Shown: positions 40,099 to 50,712, counted from the stretch's first letter. The stretch: DNA of 64,000 nt from Hymenobacter cellulosilyticus (GCF_022919215.1 NZ_CP095046.1:4392501-4456500), one strand, 5' to 3'. Notes: generated from the sequence alone by a model not told the origin. Made by a program: numbers and translations.

Positions 40099-42520
40099 CT
40101 ATTTCAGCACGGCCACGGTAGCCCCGTCACCGCCCCGGTCAGCGTGCTCATCGGCTACGCTGGCGGCGGCCCGCACCCGGTGCAGATAGTCGCGCACCAC
40201 CTGGCGCAGCACCCCGTTGCCGCGGCCGTGCAGGAACTTGATTTCGGGAATCCCCAGCATCACGGCATCATCCACGAAGGCCATAACCTTGTGCAGGGCA
40301 TCTTCAGCCCGCTCCCGCGCAAATCCAGCACGGGGCTGAAGTTGGCCATGCGGCCGGTCAGGTCCATGCCCAGGCTGGCCGAGGAGCTGAAGCTGGCCTT
40401 TTCAGCCTTCTTCTCCCGCTCCCGGATTTCGGCCCGGCCCACTTTTTCCAGCTGACTGGCCTTGACAATGGTTTTCATGCCGCCAAACAACACCTCGGCG
40501 GTTTTGCCTTTGATGCTAATCAGCTCGCCGTAGCCATCCTGTCCGATCAAAGCCACTTTGTCGCCGGGCTTGAGGGTTTTCGGGTCGGCGGTTTCGCGGC
40601 TGGCTTTGGGCTTGGGCGGCTCAATCTGGAGCTTTTCGCGCACAAAGGTGTCCAGATTCTGCCGGGCCTCCTTGGTCTTTTCCTTGTCGGCCTGGTTGGA
40701 GCGGATTTCGGCAATGGTGGCCTCAATCTGCTGGTTGGTGTCCTTGAGCAGCAGCTTGGCCTGGGCCTTGGCGTTGCGCAACACTTCGAGGGTGGTTTCG
40801 TCGAGGTGCTTTTTGAGGTCTTGGTATTCCTGAGCGGCCTTTTTCATGCGCTTCTCGGCCTTGGCGGCTTCGGCGTTGCGCACTTCCAGGTCGGTTTTCT
40901 CCTTTTCCAGGCCTTCCAGCAGCCGGTCGTAGCGGATTTTATCCTTGCCCACAAGCTGGGTGGCCCGCTCCACAATCTGCTTGGGCAAACCGATTTTGCG
41001 GGCAATTTCGATGGCAAAGCTTGAGCCCGGCTTCCCGATTTCGAGGCGGTACAGCGGCTGCAGCTGCTCGGGGTCGTAGCGCATGGCCCCATTCACCACC
41101 CCGGCGTTGCGCTCGGCAAAGTTCTTCAGGTTGGTGTAGTGCGTGGTAATGACCCCGAAGCTGCGGGCCCGGTTGAGCTGGTCGAGCACGGCCTCGGCAA
41201 TGGCGCCACCCAGGGCAGGCTCGGTACCGGTACCAAATTCGTCGATGAGCACCAAGCTGCGCTTGCCGGCCAGGGTCACAAACTGCTTCATGTTCAGCAG
41301 GTGCGACGAGTAGGTACTCAGGTCGTTTTCCAGGCTTTGCTCGTCGCCGATGTCGAGGAAAATATCATCGAACACGCCGGCTTCCGAACCGTCGCCGGCC
41401 GGGATGAGCAGGCCGCACTGCAGCATGTACTGCACCAGGCCCACGGTCTTCATACTCACCGACTTACCGCCGGCATTAGGACCCGAAATCAGCAGGATGC
41501 GCTGATCGAGGTTGAGCTCCATATCCAGGGGCACCACCTCGCGCGGGTTTTCCTTGAAGTGCTCCTTGAAGGTAAGATACAGCAGCGGGTGGCGCACCTT
41601 TTTCCACTGCATTAGCGGGCGGGGTGCAGCACGGGCATGGTGGCTTCCAGGCGGCCGGCCAGCAGAGCCTTGGCCCGGATGAAGTCGAGCAAGCCCAGGT
41701 ACTGATAGGCCTTGCGCAGGTCCGGAATGTGGGGGCGCAGCTGGCTAGTCAGGTGGGTCAGAATGCGGATCAGCTCCCGCTGGTAGGCATTTTCGAGGTC
41801 CTTTATGTCGTTGTTGAGCTCGAACACGGCTTCCGGCTCGATAAACACCGTCTGGCCCGAGGCCGACTCGTCGTGAATCAGGCCTTTGACGCGACGCTTG
41901 TGCTCGGCAATAACAGGCAGCACCAGGCGGCCGCCCCGGATGGTGGGCTCGGCGTCGCCGGGAATCCAGCCTTCAGATTTGGCGTGGCGCAGGATGCCGG
42001 CAATCTGCTTGCGCAGCATGCCCTGGCGGTTGATGAGTTCCTGGCGCAGCTGGGACAGCAGCGGGGAAGCATTATCGCGCACCTGCCCTTCGTCGTCCAC
42101 CACCTTGTCCAAAGCGGCCAGCAGGTTACGGTCGACCTGCACGCCGATGCCCAGCAGGCGCAGCGTGGGATACAGGGTTTCCTCGGCCTGGGTAAAGAAG
42201 GTAAGAGCCTGACGGATGGTGCGCAGCGACATTTTCACGGCGAAAAAAGCCGCTACGTCGAGGTAGGCACCGGGCAGGCTGGCCCGCACCAGGTATGGGT
42301 GTACGTCGTGGTAGTGCTGGCTGGGAAAGTCGGCGCCCGACTGGAGCAGGGCGCGGAACTCGTCGGTTTGCAGCAGCAGCTTTTCCAGCTGGTCGTGCTT
42401 GGTCTGAAACTGCATCTTGGCCACAAACTGGCGGCCCAGGGCGCTCAGGCACAAGCTTTCCAGCATCTCGCGCAACTGCGCGAAGCCGATTTTCTGCTCG
42501 AAGTTATTAGGAAGAATCAA
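40099..42520 (-). CDS. mutS2: endonuclease MutS2, two frameshifts
   Basis: About 807 residues. It has the MutS2 core and lever region (about 1-300), the ATPase domain with Walker A ISGPNAGGKSVSMKTVG and Walker B LVLIDEFGTGTEP, a long coiled-coil-prone segment, and a C-terminal Smr nuclease domain with DLRG and FLHGRGNGVLRQVV. MutS2 proteins act on recombination intermediates or on stalled ribosomes rather than in mismatch repair. Adding one base at GGGG 41621-41624 (LHPRPLMQWKKVRHP) and at CCC 40314-40316 (DLRGERAEDALHK) restores a single frame. Confidence 0.92.
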
Positions 42521-42877
42521 ACTCGAAAGTGGGTAGTAGAGGTACTGCGGATTAGAAAGAGAGTGCTAAGGTAAACACCTTGGGCATAGGGAAAGATTCG
42601 GTTAGAAGATGAAATTGAATGTAGAGGAAGAAAATTTTGGCCACGCACTTTATTGCTTTCAATATTGCTGCGCCACGCTTATTTTTGGACTAGCCCTACC
42701 CAGGCCCTACGAATACTTGCTTGTTACGGCCAATATCTTCCTTCTTTTTAGGATTATTTGGTTGTGAGCAAGAAAAAATAGCACTGAATACATATTCCTG
42801 CTTCGCTGTGTACTCTACTCCGGCAGCGGCTTTTACCAGACCCAACCCACTACTACCTGCTTCACTTTCACTGATCC
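42521..42877. other. intergenic region upstream of secreted protein
   Basis: These 357 bases between divergent genes are more AT-rich than the flanks. They must hold promoters for mutS2 and for the secreted protein, but I cannot place a convincing -7/-33 pair. Confidence 0.5.
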
Positions 42878-44446
42878 ATGTTTTCCAACCCACCCAACTC
42901 CCCTACCGCCTGGTACCGCTTGCTTACGGCAGCCCTCGTGTCCTGTGCTTTGTCGCTGCCAGCGGTTGGGCAAACCCAGCTGGCTACAGCAGTCAAGCTA
43001 AACAAGAAAGAGCTACTGGGAGCGGCGCTGCAGCTGCAAAATGGCACGGTTGCGCTTTTTGTATCCAAACCCCAGGAAGGCAACGTGCGGGTGCTGTTGC
43101 TAAACACCGATGGCAAGCTGCGCTGGGAAAAGTCGCTCACCAAGATGCAGACTGCCTTTCGCAAAGGACCGGGCACGGCAGCAGCCAATCAGCCCAATGG
43201 CGTCCCCATTGAAAGCCTGTATCCCACCCTTGACCCCCTAGAGGTATTTGCTGTCGGCAATACCATTTATGCGGCAGAGGTGGTCGACCAAGACTTGAAT
43301 CGCAACGTTAAAAAAGAAAACATTAACGCCCATGACATACTGCTACAGCGCTTAGATTCCACTGGCGAGAAAAAGGAGCAGATCCTGACCTACGCCGCCA
43401 TTTCGCCGTCGACGACGGTGTCCAGCTTTTTAAGCTACGTCGAAGACAATACGTTTTACCAAATAAGCCGGGAGGTTAATTACCGCAAGGACACCGATGA
43501 GGTTTACCTGAACTCCTTTAGCTTAACGGGCAAAGACACCCAGCATATCCGGCTCCCCCTGGCCAAACCAGGCCCTGGCAAGACTCCCAACTTCAAGGAA
43601 GACTGGCATCTGCTCACTCGTTATAAGGGCATCACCTACTTTTCGCGCCGTTTTAAATCAACCAAAGGCTCTACCGCCGAGCACGTTGTCGAACAACGGT
43701 TCGAGCTTTTGGGCTTCGATAATAAAGGCCAACTCGTGGCTTCCGTTCAGCCGGAGTTACAGCTGGGCGCGTACCGAACGGTTGGCAAAAACCTGCACGA
43801 GCCGTCTTTTTACATTGACCAGGCCAACGAAAGCATCGTCTTCTGCGGAGCGTACCAAAAAACGTCCAAGAATAAGCAGGCGCCTAATCCCACTACTGAA
43901 GGGTTCTTTTTCGAGCGGTATGACTTGGGCGGCCGCCTGCTTTCCCATAAGCAAGTAGTGTACGCCAATGCCTTATCCGACAAGCACAAAGGCTTAGCAA
44001 AGCAGTTGCAGGAAACCGATGAGGTAACCATAATTCCGGACAACATTACCCGTAAGCTGGCGGCGGAGGTAAAAATTGCCGATGGCTACGTCACGATGTA
44101 CTTCGACCCCAACCTCAAATTCGAGCGGTCCGTTTTCCTCACGGATAAGGAGCGCAACAAATTGTCCGATAATATCTGGCTTCAGTATGTGTTGGCGCCA
44201 AACGTTAAGAACTTCTCGTACAATGCCGCTGGTAGCACCACGCCCAAAATTGATGAAACGCTCCCTATCTACTATTTCCTAGAAAGCTCGCCCCTCTACT
44301 TAACGCTGTACGACAACCTGCTGAAAGTGCCAGAGGACGAGCATATCCGGTACTACGTCAGCCAGGCCACCAGCCGTTCCAAGCCGCTTTTAGTAGACTA
44401 TACCAAGCAGAACCACGGGGTAATCAACGTCTATACGATTAAGTAA
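42878..44446 (+). CDS. secreted protein of unknown function
   Basis: A 522-residue protein with a signal peptide (cleavage near LPAVGQ). The mature part looks like a beta-propeller or repeated beta-sheet protein: recurring GALQLQNGTVALFVSKP- and RLDSTGEKKEQILTYA-type strands with Lys/Asp-rich loops, no cysteine pairs and no sorting domain. I recognise no family. Base use is slightly AT-richer than in the core genes. It may stay in the periplasm or be anchored by an unknown route. The ATG at 42878 is supported by the signal peptide. Confidence 0.65.
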   Translation: MFSNPPNSPTAWYRLLTAALVSCALSLPAVGQTQLATAVKLNKKELLGAALQLQNGTVALFVSKPQEGNVRVLLLNTDGKLRWEKSLTKMQTAFRKGPGTAAANQPNGVPIESLYPTLDPLEVFAVGNTIYAAEVVDQDLNRNVKKENINAHDILLQRLDSTGEKKEQILTYAAISPSTTVSSFLSYVEDNTFYQISREVNYRKDTDEVYLNSFSLTGKDTQHIRLPLAKPGPGKTPNFKEDWHLLTRYKGITYFSRRFKSTKGSTAEHVVEQRFELLGFDNKGQLVASVQPELQLGAYRTVGKNLHEPSFYIDQANESIVFCGAYQKTSKNKQAPNPTTEGFFFERYDLGGRLLSHKQVVYANALSDKHKGLAKQLQETDEVTIIPDNITRKLAAEVKIADGYVTMYFDPNLKFERSVFLTDKERNKLSDNIWLQYVLAPNVKNFSYNAAGSTTPKIDETLPIYYFLESSPLYLTLYDNLLKVPEDEHIRYYVSQATSRSKPLLVDYTKQNHGVINVYTIK

Positions 44447-44553
44447 ACTAACCCAGCTCTTCCCTTAGGCCCCAGAGGCGGCAAATCGAAGTTGGTTTGC
44501 GGCTCCTGGGGCTTATGCTTTCCGCCCTTTGCCGGCCCGGGTGCAACACGTGT

Positions 44554-45363
44554 TTAGTATTTCTCCTCTACGCCCAGTCCAAACAAGGCAAAGTCGTACT
44601 TCACCGGGTCGAGCGGGTCGAGCAGGCGCAGGTTGGCCGTCAGCTCCTCGGCGGCCCGCCAATCGACCACCGGGCGCTGCAGCAAACCTAGCTGCCGGGC
44701 CTGACGCTCCACGTGCACGTCGATGGGGCACACCAGCTCGGCCATGGGCAGGCGGGTCCAGAGGCCGAAGTCCACGCCCCGGTCGTCCTGGCGCACCATC
44801 CAGCGCAGGTACATATTCACCCGCTTGCAGGCCGAGCCCCGGGCGGGCGTAGCCACGTGCTTACGGGTGCGCTGCGGGGCATCTTCCAGGCTGAAGAACA
44901 GGTCATGGAAGTTTTCAAGCCGCTCCCGCTGGGTGGCGCCGGACAAAAACGCATCTTCCAGCGTGCTATGGTCAGCATAAAACCAGCGCAGCCAGTGCAC
45001 GAAGTACAGCAGGTCAGTGTCGCAGAAGGTGCGGTGGCAGAAACCCAGCAGCTTTTTCAGGTCCTCGTCGTGGTGCTGGGTGATAAACTGGTAGGGCGCA
45101 TCGTCCATGCGGCGCAGCAGCTCAGTTACCTTGCTGATAATGGTCGGACGGCGGCCCCAGGCCAGCAGGGCGGCAAACAGCCCGCTGATTTCCACGTCCT
45201 GCCGCTGGCGGAAGCGGTGGGGAATGCTAATAGGGTCGTGCTCGATAAAGCCGGGCTGGTTGTAGCGCTGGTAACGCTCTTCGAGTACCTGCCGGATGGT
45301 TGAAAGTTGCGAAGCTTGCACGGATAAGACCGGTGTGAAGTAGCTAAAAACCGCAAAGGCCAT
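44554..45363 (-). CDS. TIGR02757 family (DUF2400) protein
   Basis: A 269-residue protein matching the TIGR02757 family of Bacteroidota and other bacteria. Recognisable features are DPISIPHRFRQRQDVEISGL, LLAWGRRPTIISKVTELL, YLRWMVRQDDRGVDFGLW and LVCPIDVHVERQARQLGL. The fold may be helix-hairpin-helix DNA-glycosylase related, as the CPIDVHV region is like the metal- and DNA-binding part of such enzymes, but function is not established. It lies 44 bases after the LysM gene on the same strand. Confidence 0.85.
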   Translation of the reverse strand: MAFAVFSYFTPVLSVQASQLSTIRQVLEERYQRYNQPGFIEHDPISIPHRFRQRQDVEISGLFAALLAWGRRPTIISKVTELLRRMDDAPYQFITQHHDEDLKKLLGFCHRTFCDTDLLYFVHWLRWFYADHSTLEDAFLSGATQRERLENFHDLFFSLEDAPQRTRKHVATPARGSACKRVNMYLRWMVRQDDRGVDFGLWTRLPMAELVCPIDVHVERQARQLGLLQRPVVDWRAAEELTANLRLLDPLDPVKYDFALFGLGVEEKY

Positions 45364-45407
45364 CGTGCTGACGGCCTTTGTAGTGATGATAAGCAGAAAA
45401 AACCAGC

Positions 45408-46378
45408 CTACGGCACGTAGGAGGTCTCAACCCGGAAGCGGGAATCGGGCGTGGCCAGCTTCTGCACGGCCCGCCTGGAGAGGCGTACCAGAATGTTGCT
45501 GTTTTCGCCCGTGTCGGGCAGCTGCCCAATCACGCGCACGTACACCGACTGCCCGTTCATGATGTTGCGCACCTGCATGATGGTGCCTACGGGAGCCGTT
45601 TTGTGCAAGGCCAGGTATTTGTCGGTGCCGCCGCCTTCGATAATGGCCGCTAGGCCGCCCTCGGTGACTTTGCGCACAATTTCGCTGGCCCGCTCGGGTA
45701 CGCGTTCCTCGTCTTTTTCCTTAGGGGCCGGGGTCACGGCCGCGGGGGTTTCCTTGTCCTTGTCCCGGTCGGTATCCTCAGCTCGCTCGGGCGGTTGGTG
45801 GGCGCGGCCGGGGCCGGCTTCGGCGCGGGAGCAGCCGCTACCGGCGCGGGTTCCGGGGCAGCCACGGAGCCCGCAGCAGGCACGATAATCAGCGTCTGCC
45901 CGATACGCACGCCAGCGTTGTCGGGCAGCTTGTTGACGCGCGTAATAGCGTCGGGAGTGGTACTGAAGCGCCGGGCAATGGAAAATAGCGTCTGGCCCTT
46001 TTCTACCTTATACACTTTGTTGCCGCGGCTGTCGGTGGTCAGGCCGGCAGTAGAGGCGGCGACAGGAGTCGCGGGAGCGGGCTTCTTGGCCGTGCCGGCT
46101 GGGTTCATCACCACCCGATTACGGGGCACCAGCACAATCTGGCCCGTAACCAGGGCTTCGAGCTTGGGGTTTTCCTCTACAATCTGGTCGACGGGCACTT
46201 TGTAGCGGCGGCTCAGACCATAAAGCGTTTCGCCGGGCGCCACACGGTGCTTGATTAATACTTTGTTGTTGCGGTACTCAACGCCGATGGAATCGGGTAA
46301 GGCAACGGGGCGAACAGCCGCCGAAGCGGAAAAACCACAGAAAACACACGTGGCAAGCAGCAAGGAAAAACGAGTCAT
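45408..46378 (-). CDS. LysM protein with double-psi beta-barrel C-terminus, frameshifted
   Basis: About 324 residues. A signal peptide (MTRFSLLLATCVFCGFSASA) is followed by two LysM domains (VLIKHRVAPGETLYGLSRRY and VYKVEKGQTLFSIARRF) that bind peptidoglycan. A Pro/Ala-rich linker leads to an RlpA-like double-psi barrel (KYLALHKTAPVGTIMQVRNI, VYVRVIGQLPDTGENSNILV). The frame breaks in the linker: adding one base to GGG at 45789-45791 gives NRPERAEDTDRDKD. The ATG at 46378 fits the signal peptide better than one at 46540. A role in septal or side-wall peptidoglycan is inferred. Confidence 0.85.
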
Positions 46379-46636
46379 ACGGACAGGGCGCGAAAAACAG
46401 GCAACGGGCGAAAAACGAGACGGATGGCACGCTGCCAGCAGAATAAACGCAGCCGAAAGATAAATAAATAATCCTTGAGCAGACTGGATAAGACGCGGAA
46501 AACCGGCCGTAACGCAGCGTTTGGCCTGGCAGCGGGGCACTAACGGCCACGTATAGCCAATTTAGCGCCATATTGGGTTCAAGCCTACATTCAGCTTACT
46601 TTCGGGCCACTTTTCGTCTTTCTCCCGCTTGCCGCT

Positions 46637-47389
46637 ATGATCAACGCCCTTGGTATCATTCCCGCCCGATATGCCTCCACCCGCCTGCCCGGCAAGCCTT
46701 TGCTTGATCTGGGTGGCAAAACCATGATTCAGCGGGTGGTGGAGCAGGCCCAGCAGGCCCGCCTGAGCCGGGTGGTAGTGGCCACCGACGACGAGCGGAT
46801 TCTAAACCACGTGCGCAGCTTTGGCGGTGAGGCCCTGCTGACCTCGGCCGACCACCCCAGCGGCACCGACCGGGTGTTTGACGCGTATTGCCAGCTCGAT
46901 TCCCCCGCCGACTGCATCATCAACATCCAAGGCGACGAGCCGTTTATTCAGCCCGGGCAGATCAACGCGCTGATTGACTTGTTTGAGCAGGACCTCAGCA
47001 CGCAACTAGCCACGCTGGTAAAGCCGGTAGATACCAGTGAGGAGCTTTTCAGCCCGCATATGCCCAAGGTAGTGCTCAATGGGCGGGGTCAGGCCCTTTA
47101 TTTTAGCCGCCACCCCCTGCCCTACCAACGCCAGTACCCGCAGGAACAGTGGTTGGCGCACCACCGCTACCTGCGCCACATTGGCCTGTATGGCTACCGG
47201 GCCGATATTCTGGCCGAAATAACCCGCCTGCCTCCTTCGCCGCTGGAGCTGGCCGAGTCCCTGGAGCAGTTGCGCTGGCTCGAAGCCGGCTACCTGATCC
47301 AGACGGCCGAAACGATGGTCGTTACGCTCGGCATCGACACGCCGGAAGACCTGGAGCGGGCCCGGCGGCAGCTGGCTGACTTAGATTAA
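46637..47389 (+). CDS. kdsB: 3-deoxy-manno-octulosonate cytidylyltransferase
   Basis: A 250-residue CMP-Kdo synthetase, which activates Kdo with CTP for lipopolysaccharide inner-core synthesis. The N-terminus IIPARYASTRLPGKPLLDLG, INIQGDEPFIQPGQI and YFSRHPLPYQR are the family's nucleotide- and sugar-binding signatures. Length is normal. A one-mismatch -7 box TACTTTCG (46597-46604) precedes the ATG by about 33 bases. It is convergent with the DUF1622 gene, which ends 11 bases away. Acts in the cytoplasm. Confidence 0.95.
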   Translation: MINALGIIPARYASTRLPGKPLLDLGGKTMIQRVVEQAQQARLSRVVVATDDERILNHVRSFGGEALLTSADHPSGTDRVFDAYCQLDSPADCIINIQGDEPFIQPGQINALIDLFEQDLSTQLATLVKPVDTSEELFSPHMPKVVLNGRGQALYFSRHPLPYQRQYPQEQWLAHHRYLRHIGLYGYRADILAEITRLPPSPLELAESLEQLRWLEAGYLIQTAETMVVTLGIDTPEDLERARRQLADLD

Positions 47390-47399
47390 TAGACCCTAC

Positions 47400-47837
47400 T
47401 TAGCGCGGCTCAGGCCCGGTTTCACCGCTTATCTGGTTGGTGCGGTGTTCCACGTGCGCCTCGCCCTGCACGTGGCGCTCATCCTTCATTTCCTTCGACA
47501 AAAAGAAGTTCAGGGCTGTACGGATGACAGCAATAGCCCCGAGCTTTCCGATCTGCTCCCAGCTGGGGGCAATGGCTGTAGAAAGAATGTCGGCCCCGAG
47601 TTGAAATTCCAGGGCCAGCGCCAGGTACCGGGCCAGGGTCAGACGAATAGCCGTAAAGTCGGCGGTGCGGCGGTGCCAGAGTGCCAGCACAAACAGGCGC
47701 CCAGCCACCAGGATTCCGAGCCCAATGATGAAGGCCCCAATCGTTTCGACCCCGAGCTTGAGCCACTGCACGATGGTAATAACGCCGTGCTCGGCCAGGC
47801 TATGCAGGGTACTCGGTTCGGCAGAGAGCAGCATCAT
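47400..47837 (-). CDS. DUF1622 family membrane protein
   Basis: A 145-residue protein with two to three membrane segments (GAFIIGLGILVAGRLFVLAL, LALALEFQLGADILSTAIAP, GAIAVIRTALNFFLSKEM) and a hydrophilic C-terminus. It matches the DUF1622 family in length and in the LALEFQLGADIL/RTALNFFLSKE pattern. The function of this family is unknown. It has no recognisable operon partner. Confidence 0.8.
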   Translation of the reverse strand: MMLLSAEPSTLHSLAEHGVITIVQWLKLGVETIGAFIIGLGILVAGRLFVLALWHRRTADFTAIRLTLARYLALALEFQLGADILSTAIAPSWEQIGKLGAIAVIRTALNFFLSKEMKDERHVQGEAHVEHRTNQISGETGPEPR

Positions 47838-47919
47838 AAGCAGCTAGGTAGGTTAAAACGCTCATCTACAGCCGTTGGCAACGTTAACATGCCTTGGCTG
47901 TCCCAAGTAGCGGCGGCGC

Positions 47920-48270
47920 TTAGCCCCCGGCTTTCTTGGCTTTGTATTTCTGCTCGAGCAGCACGGCCAGCACTTTGTCGCGGAAGTCGCCCTGGATCAG
48001 GATTTCGCCGTCCTTGGCATTGCCGCCCACGCCACATTTGGTTTTGAGCAGCTTGGCCAGGGTTTGCAAATCGGCATCCTGGCCTACGAAGCCCGTGATG
48101 AGCGTTACCTGCTTGCCCCCGCGCGACTTTTTATCGAGCTGCACCCGCAGGTTCTGCTGCTGGGGCGGCAGGGTTTCGGCTTCTTCATCGGCGCTGTGCT
48201 GGTATTCAAAGTCGGAGCTGGTGGAATACACCACGCCTTCCCGGCTTCGGCGGTTTTTATCGGCTTTCAT
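47920..48270 (-). CDS. SUI1/YciH-type translation initiation factor homologue
   Basis: A 116-residue protein with an acidic, disordered-looking N-terminus and a SUI1 (eIF1-like) domain at residues about 40-110: [37 protein letters not shown] and [16 protein letters not shown]. In bacteria YciH modulates start-site fidelity, but many homologues are uncharacterised. Start at the ATG in position 48270. The gap to the lipid kinase is 138 bases. Confidence 0.9.
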   Translation of the reverse strand: MKADKNRRSREGVVYSTSSDFEYQHSADEEAETLPPQQQNLRVQLDKKSRGGKQVTLITGFVGQDADLQTLAKLLKTKCGVGGNAKDGEILIQGDFRDKVLAVLLEQKYKAKKAGG

Positions 48271-48408
48271 ATGGTGAGTTGGTGAGATTGTGAAATGGTG
48301 AGCTTGTTCGCGCCTAGCGCTGTTAAAATAGCCTGTGGAAAGCGTTGCGGATAAAAACGGGGTAGCGAAGGATGAGCTAGTGTTTGATTCAACGACAACA
48401 CTCCTACC

Positions 48409-49299
48409 TCACTTCTTAACGCCTACCGCAACTTCCAGTGCCAAGGGCTCGAGCTTCACGTCGAAGGCTTGGGCGTCACCCACGTAGTCGCCGTCTACGT
48501 GGAAGCCCAGGTCACGGGCAGCCTGCACCTGCACGTCGCTGCAGGTGTGGTACACGGCCGCGCCCGAGGCGGGCAGATTGCCCAGGGCCAGGCCCAGACT
48601 CACGCGCACGGCCCGCAACAGCGGCAGGGCATCAATCAGGCACAGGTCCAGCAAGCCGTCGGAAATATCGGCCAGGGGCGCAATGTAGGCGTTGTTGCCG
48701 TACTGGGCCGCGTTGGCAAAGGCCAGCACGTAGCAGTCGGTATTCGTGGTTTGGCCCTGCATCGTGACGGTAATGGGCGTGGGCCGGTAGCGCCGGTACT
48801 CGCGCAGCGCTACCTGCACGTAAGTGCCCAATCCCCGGGTGCCGGCCAGGGCAAAGCACTTGCTCACGTGGGCATCGAAGCCCAGGCCCGCGGTGCAGAA
48901 AAAAGGCCGCTCATTAATGTAGCCCACATCGATACGCTGAAACGTGGGGCGGGCTAGCTGCCGGATGGCAGCGGCTAAGTCAAGAGGCACATGCAGGTGC
49001 CGGGCCAGCCCGTTGCCCGAGCCCCGGGGCAGAATTCCCAGCGCGGCCCGCGTCCCGAGCAGCCCGCGGCCCACTTCATTTACCGTCCCGTCGCCGCCCA
49101 CGGCTACCACAATGCGGAAACCGTCCTCGGCGGCCTGCCGGGCCAGCTCCACGGCGTGGCCGGCGTACTGGGTCAGCCGCACCTCGTAGTCCACCGTGTC
49201 GGCGGGCAGATGCTGGGCTATCAGGGCTGGCACGTCCTGCCGCCGGTTGGTACCGGAGTTGGGGTTGATAAGAAAGCAGATTCGCAGCTTGTCGGACAT
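48409..49299 (-). CDS. diacylglycerol kinase-family lipid kinase
   Basis: A 296-residue soluble lipid kinase of the YegS/DagK-like family. The nucleotide-binding motif VAVGGDGTVNEVGRGL is preceded by FLINPNSGTNRR, and the LGILPRGSGNGLARHL stretch matches the substrate-binding part. The ATG at 49299 (MSDKLRICFLINP) was chosen over one at 49365, because the extra segment has no family match. Substrate may be diacylglycerol or another membrane lipid. Confidence 0.9.
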   Translation of the reverse strand: MSDKLRICFLINPNSGTNRRQDVPALIAQHLPADTVDYEVRLTQYAGHAVELARQAAEDGFRIVVAVGGDGTVNEVGRGLLGTRAALGILPRGSGNGLARHLHVPLDLAAAIRQLARPTFQRIDVGYINERPFFCTAGLGFDAHVSKCFALAGTRGLGTYVQVALREYRRYRPTPITVTMQGQTTNTDCYVLAFANAAQYGNNAYIAPLADISDGLLDLCLIDALPLLRAVRVSLGLALGNLPASGAAVYHTCSDVQVQAARDLGFHVDGDYVGDAQAFDVKLEPLALEVAVGVKK

Positions 49300-49350
49300 A
49301 GACGGCAACAACGCAGGAAGGAGTGAAAAGTTGAACGGCCGGCCCCAACA

Positions 49351-49380
49351 AAAAAGCCCGCCCAAGCGGGCAGGCTTCTT
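49351..49380 (-). terminator. intrinsic terminator of gap
   Basis: GCCCGC (49356-49361) and GCGGGC (49366-49371) form a short GC stem with a 4-base loop. On the minus strand it is followed by a run of Ts (plus-strand As at 49350-49355). It lies 20 bases past the gap stop. Confidence 0.8.
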
Positions 49381-49400
49381 TGGCAGGAAAAAGCTTCCGC

Positions 49401-50408
49401 TTACTTGCTCATGGCCTCACCCAGCTTCTGGATCAGGTCGGCAGTGCGGGTGCTGTAGCCGGTTTCGTTGTCGTACCAGCCGATAACCTTGGCCAGCGTA
49501 CCGCTGGCGGCCGTCAGCTCCGAGTCGAAGATGCAGCTGTGGGGGTTGCCCACGATGTCGATGCTCACCAGCGGGTCGGTGGCGTACTCGATGATGCCTT
49601 TCATGGCACCTTCCGAGGCCGACTTCAGCGCGGCGTTGATCTGCTCTTTCGTGGCTTCTTTCTTCAGAATCACGGTCAGATCGGTCATCGAGCCATCCGG
49701 CACGGGTACGCGCATGGCCAAACCATCAAGCTTGCCCTTCAGCGTGGGCAGCACCAGACCTACGGCCTTGGCGGCACCAGTGCTGGTGGGGATGATGCTG
49801 TAGGCAGCGGCGCGGGCGCGGCGCAGGTCCTTGTGAGGAGCGTCCTGCAGGTTCTGGTCGGAAGTGTAGGCGTGCACCGTGGTGATGTAGCCTTTCTCAA
49901 TACCGAACACCTCGTCCAGTACCTTAGCCATTGGGGCCAGGCAGTTGGTGGTGCAGCTGGCGTTAGAGATGATGGTCTCGTCGCCGGTCAGGATATCTTC
50001 GTTTACGCCCAGTACTACGGTCGGAATGTTGCCGGTAGCGGGAGCCGAAATCACAACTTTCTTAGCGCCAGCGGTGATGTGCTGACCAGCGCCGGTCTCG
50101 TCCACGAAGCGGCCGGTCGACTCCAGTACCACGTCAACGCCCATGTTGCCCCAGGGCAACAGCTTGGGGTCACGCTCAGCCAAAGCGGCGATGCGCTGGC
50201 CGTTTACCGTCAGGCTTTCCTCGTCGTAGGTCACAGTACCGTCGAAGCGGCCGTGTACCGAGTCATACTTCAGCAGGTGAGCCAGCGTCTTGTTATCGGT
50301 CAGGTCGTTGATTGCTACAACTTCCACGTTGTCGCGGCCAAGAAGAGACTTGAACGTCAGGCGGCCAATGCGGCCGAAGCCGTTAATGGCGACTTTAATT
50401 TTAGCCAT
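49401..50408 (-). CDS. gap: glyceraldehyde-3-phosphate dehydrogenase, type I
   Basis: A 335-residue GAPDH catalysing the reversible NAD-linked oxidation and phosphorylation of glyceraldehyde-3-phosphate in glycolysis. The Rossmann motif is [10 protein letters not shown], the catalytic Cys is in [15 protein letters not shown] near residue 154, and the conserved C-terminal [11 protein letters not shown] is present. The ATG at 50408 fits the family. A promoter with -33 and -7 boxes lies upstream and a terminator downstream, so it is monocistronic. Confidence 0.97.
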   Translation of the reverse strand: MAKIKVAINGFGRIGRLTFKSLLGRDNVEVVAINDLTDNKTLAHLLKYDSVHGRFDGTVTYDEESLTVNGQRIAALAERDPKLLPWGNMGVDVVLESTGRFVDETGAGQHITAGAKKVVISAPATGNIPTVVLGVNEDILTGDETIISNASCTTNCLAPMAKVLDEVFGIEKGYITTVHAYTSDQNLQDAPHKDLRRARAAAYSIIPTSTGAAKAVGLVLPTLKGKLDGLAMRVPVPDGSMTDLTVILKKEATKEQINAALKSASEGAMKGIIEYATDPLVSIDIVGNPHSCIFDSELTAASGTLAKVIGWYDNETGYSTRTADLIQKLGEAMSK

Positions 50409-50461
50409 AATAAGGGAGATGAGGTTTAACGGCCCACAAGAGGCCGAGTGAAAACGCGGAG

Positions 50462-50493
50462 CGAAGGTACCGGGTCCTGCTAACTTCGCCAAA
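50462..50493 (-). promoter_or_regulatory. promoter of gap (-33/-7)
   Basis: Read on the minus strand: TTTG (50490-50493) as -33 box, 20-base spacer, then TACCTTCG (50462-50469), one mismatch from TAnnTTTG. It is about 54 bases upstream of the gap ATG. The rest of the 330-base gap to the tRNA genes holds their promoter and otherwise nothing clear. Confidence 0.6.
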
Positions 50494-50678
50494 TCAATAT
50501 CAGGCCGGGTAAAATCATGTCTTTTCCGCCTCCTTTCCCCGGGTGAAAGGCCTATAGTAGCAGCCCGGTTTTCAGCTCATCAGCTGGCCCGCTGTCGACT
50601 GACTTTAGACATTCGCATTTTTTTGCCCTGAAAATCAGTTGTTTTAACGTCTTTAGGGGCTTTTTTTTCAATCAGCTA

Positions 50679-50709
50679 TTGCGGCCAAGGTTCTCTTATC
50701 TATCTTTGC
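50679..50709 (+). promoter_or_regulatory. promoter of the tRNA-Glu pair (-33/-7)
   Basis: TTG at 50679-50681, a 19-base spacer, then TATCTTTGC at 50701-50709, which is an exact TAnnTTTG -7 box with the expected Bacteroidota spacing. The first tRNA begins 29 bases later. Confidence 0.75.
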
Positions 50710-50712
50710 AGC

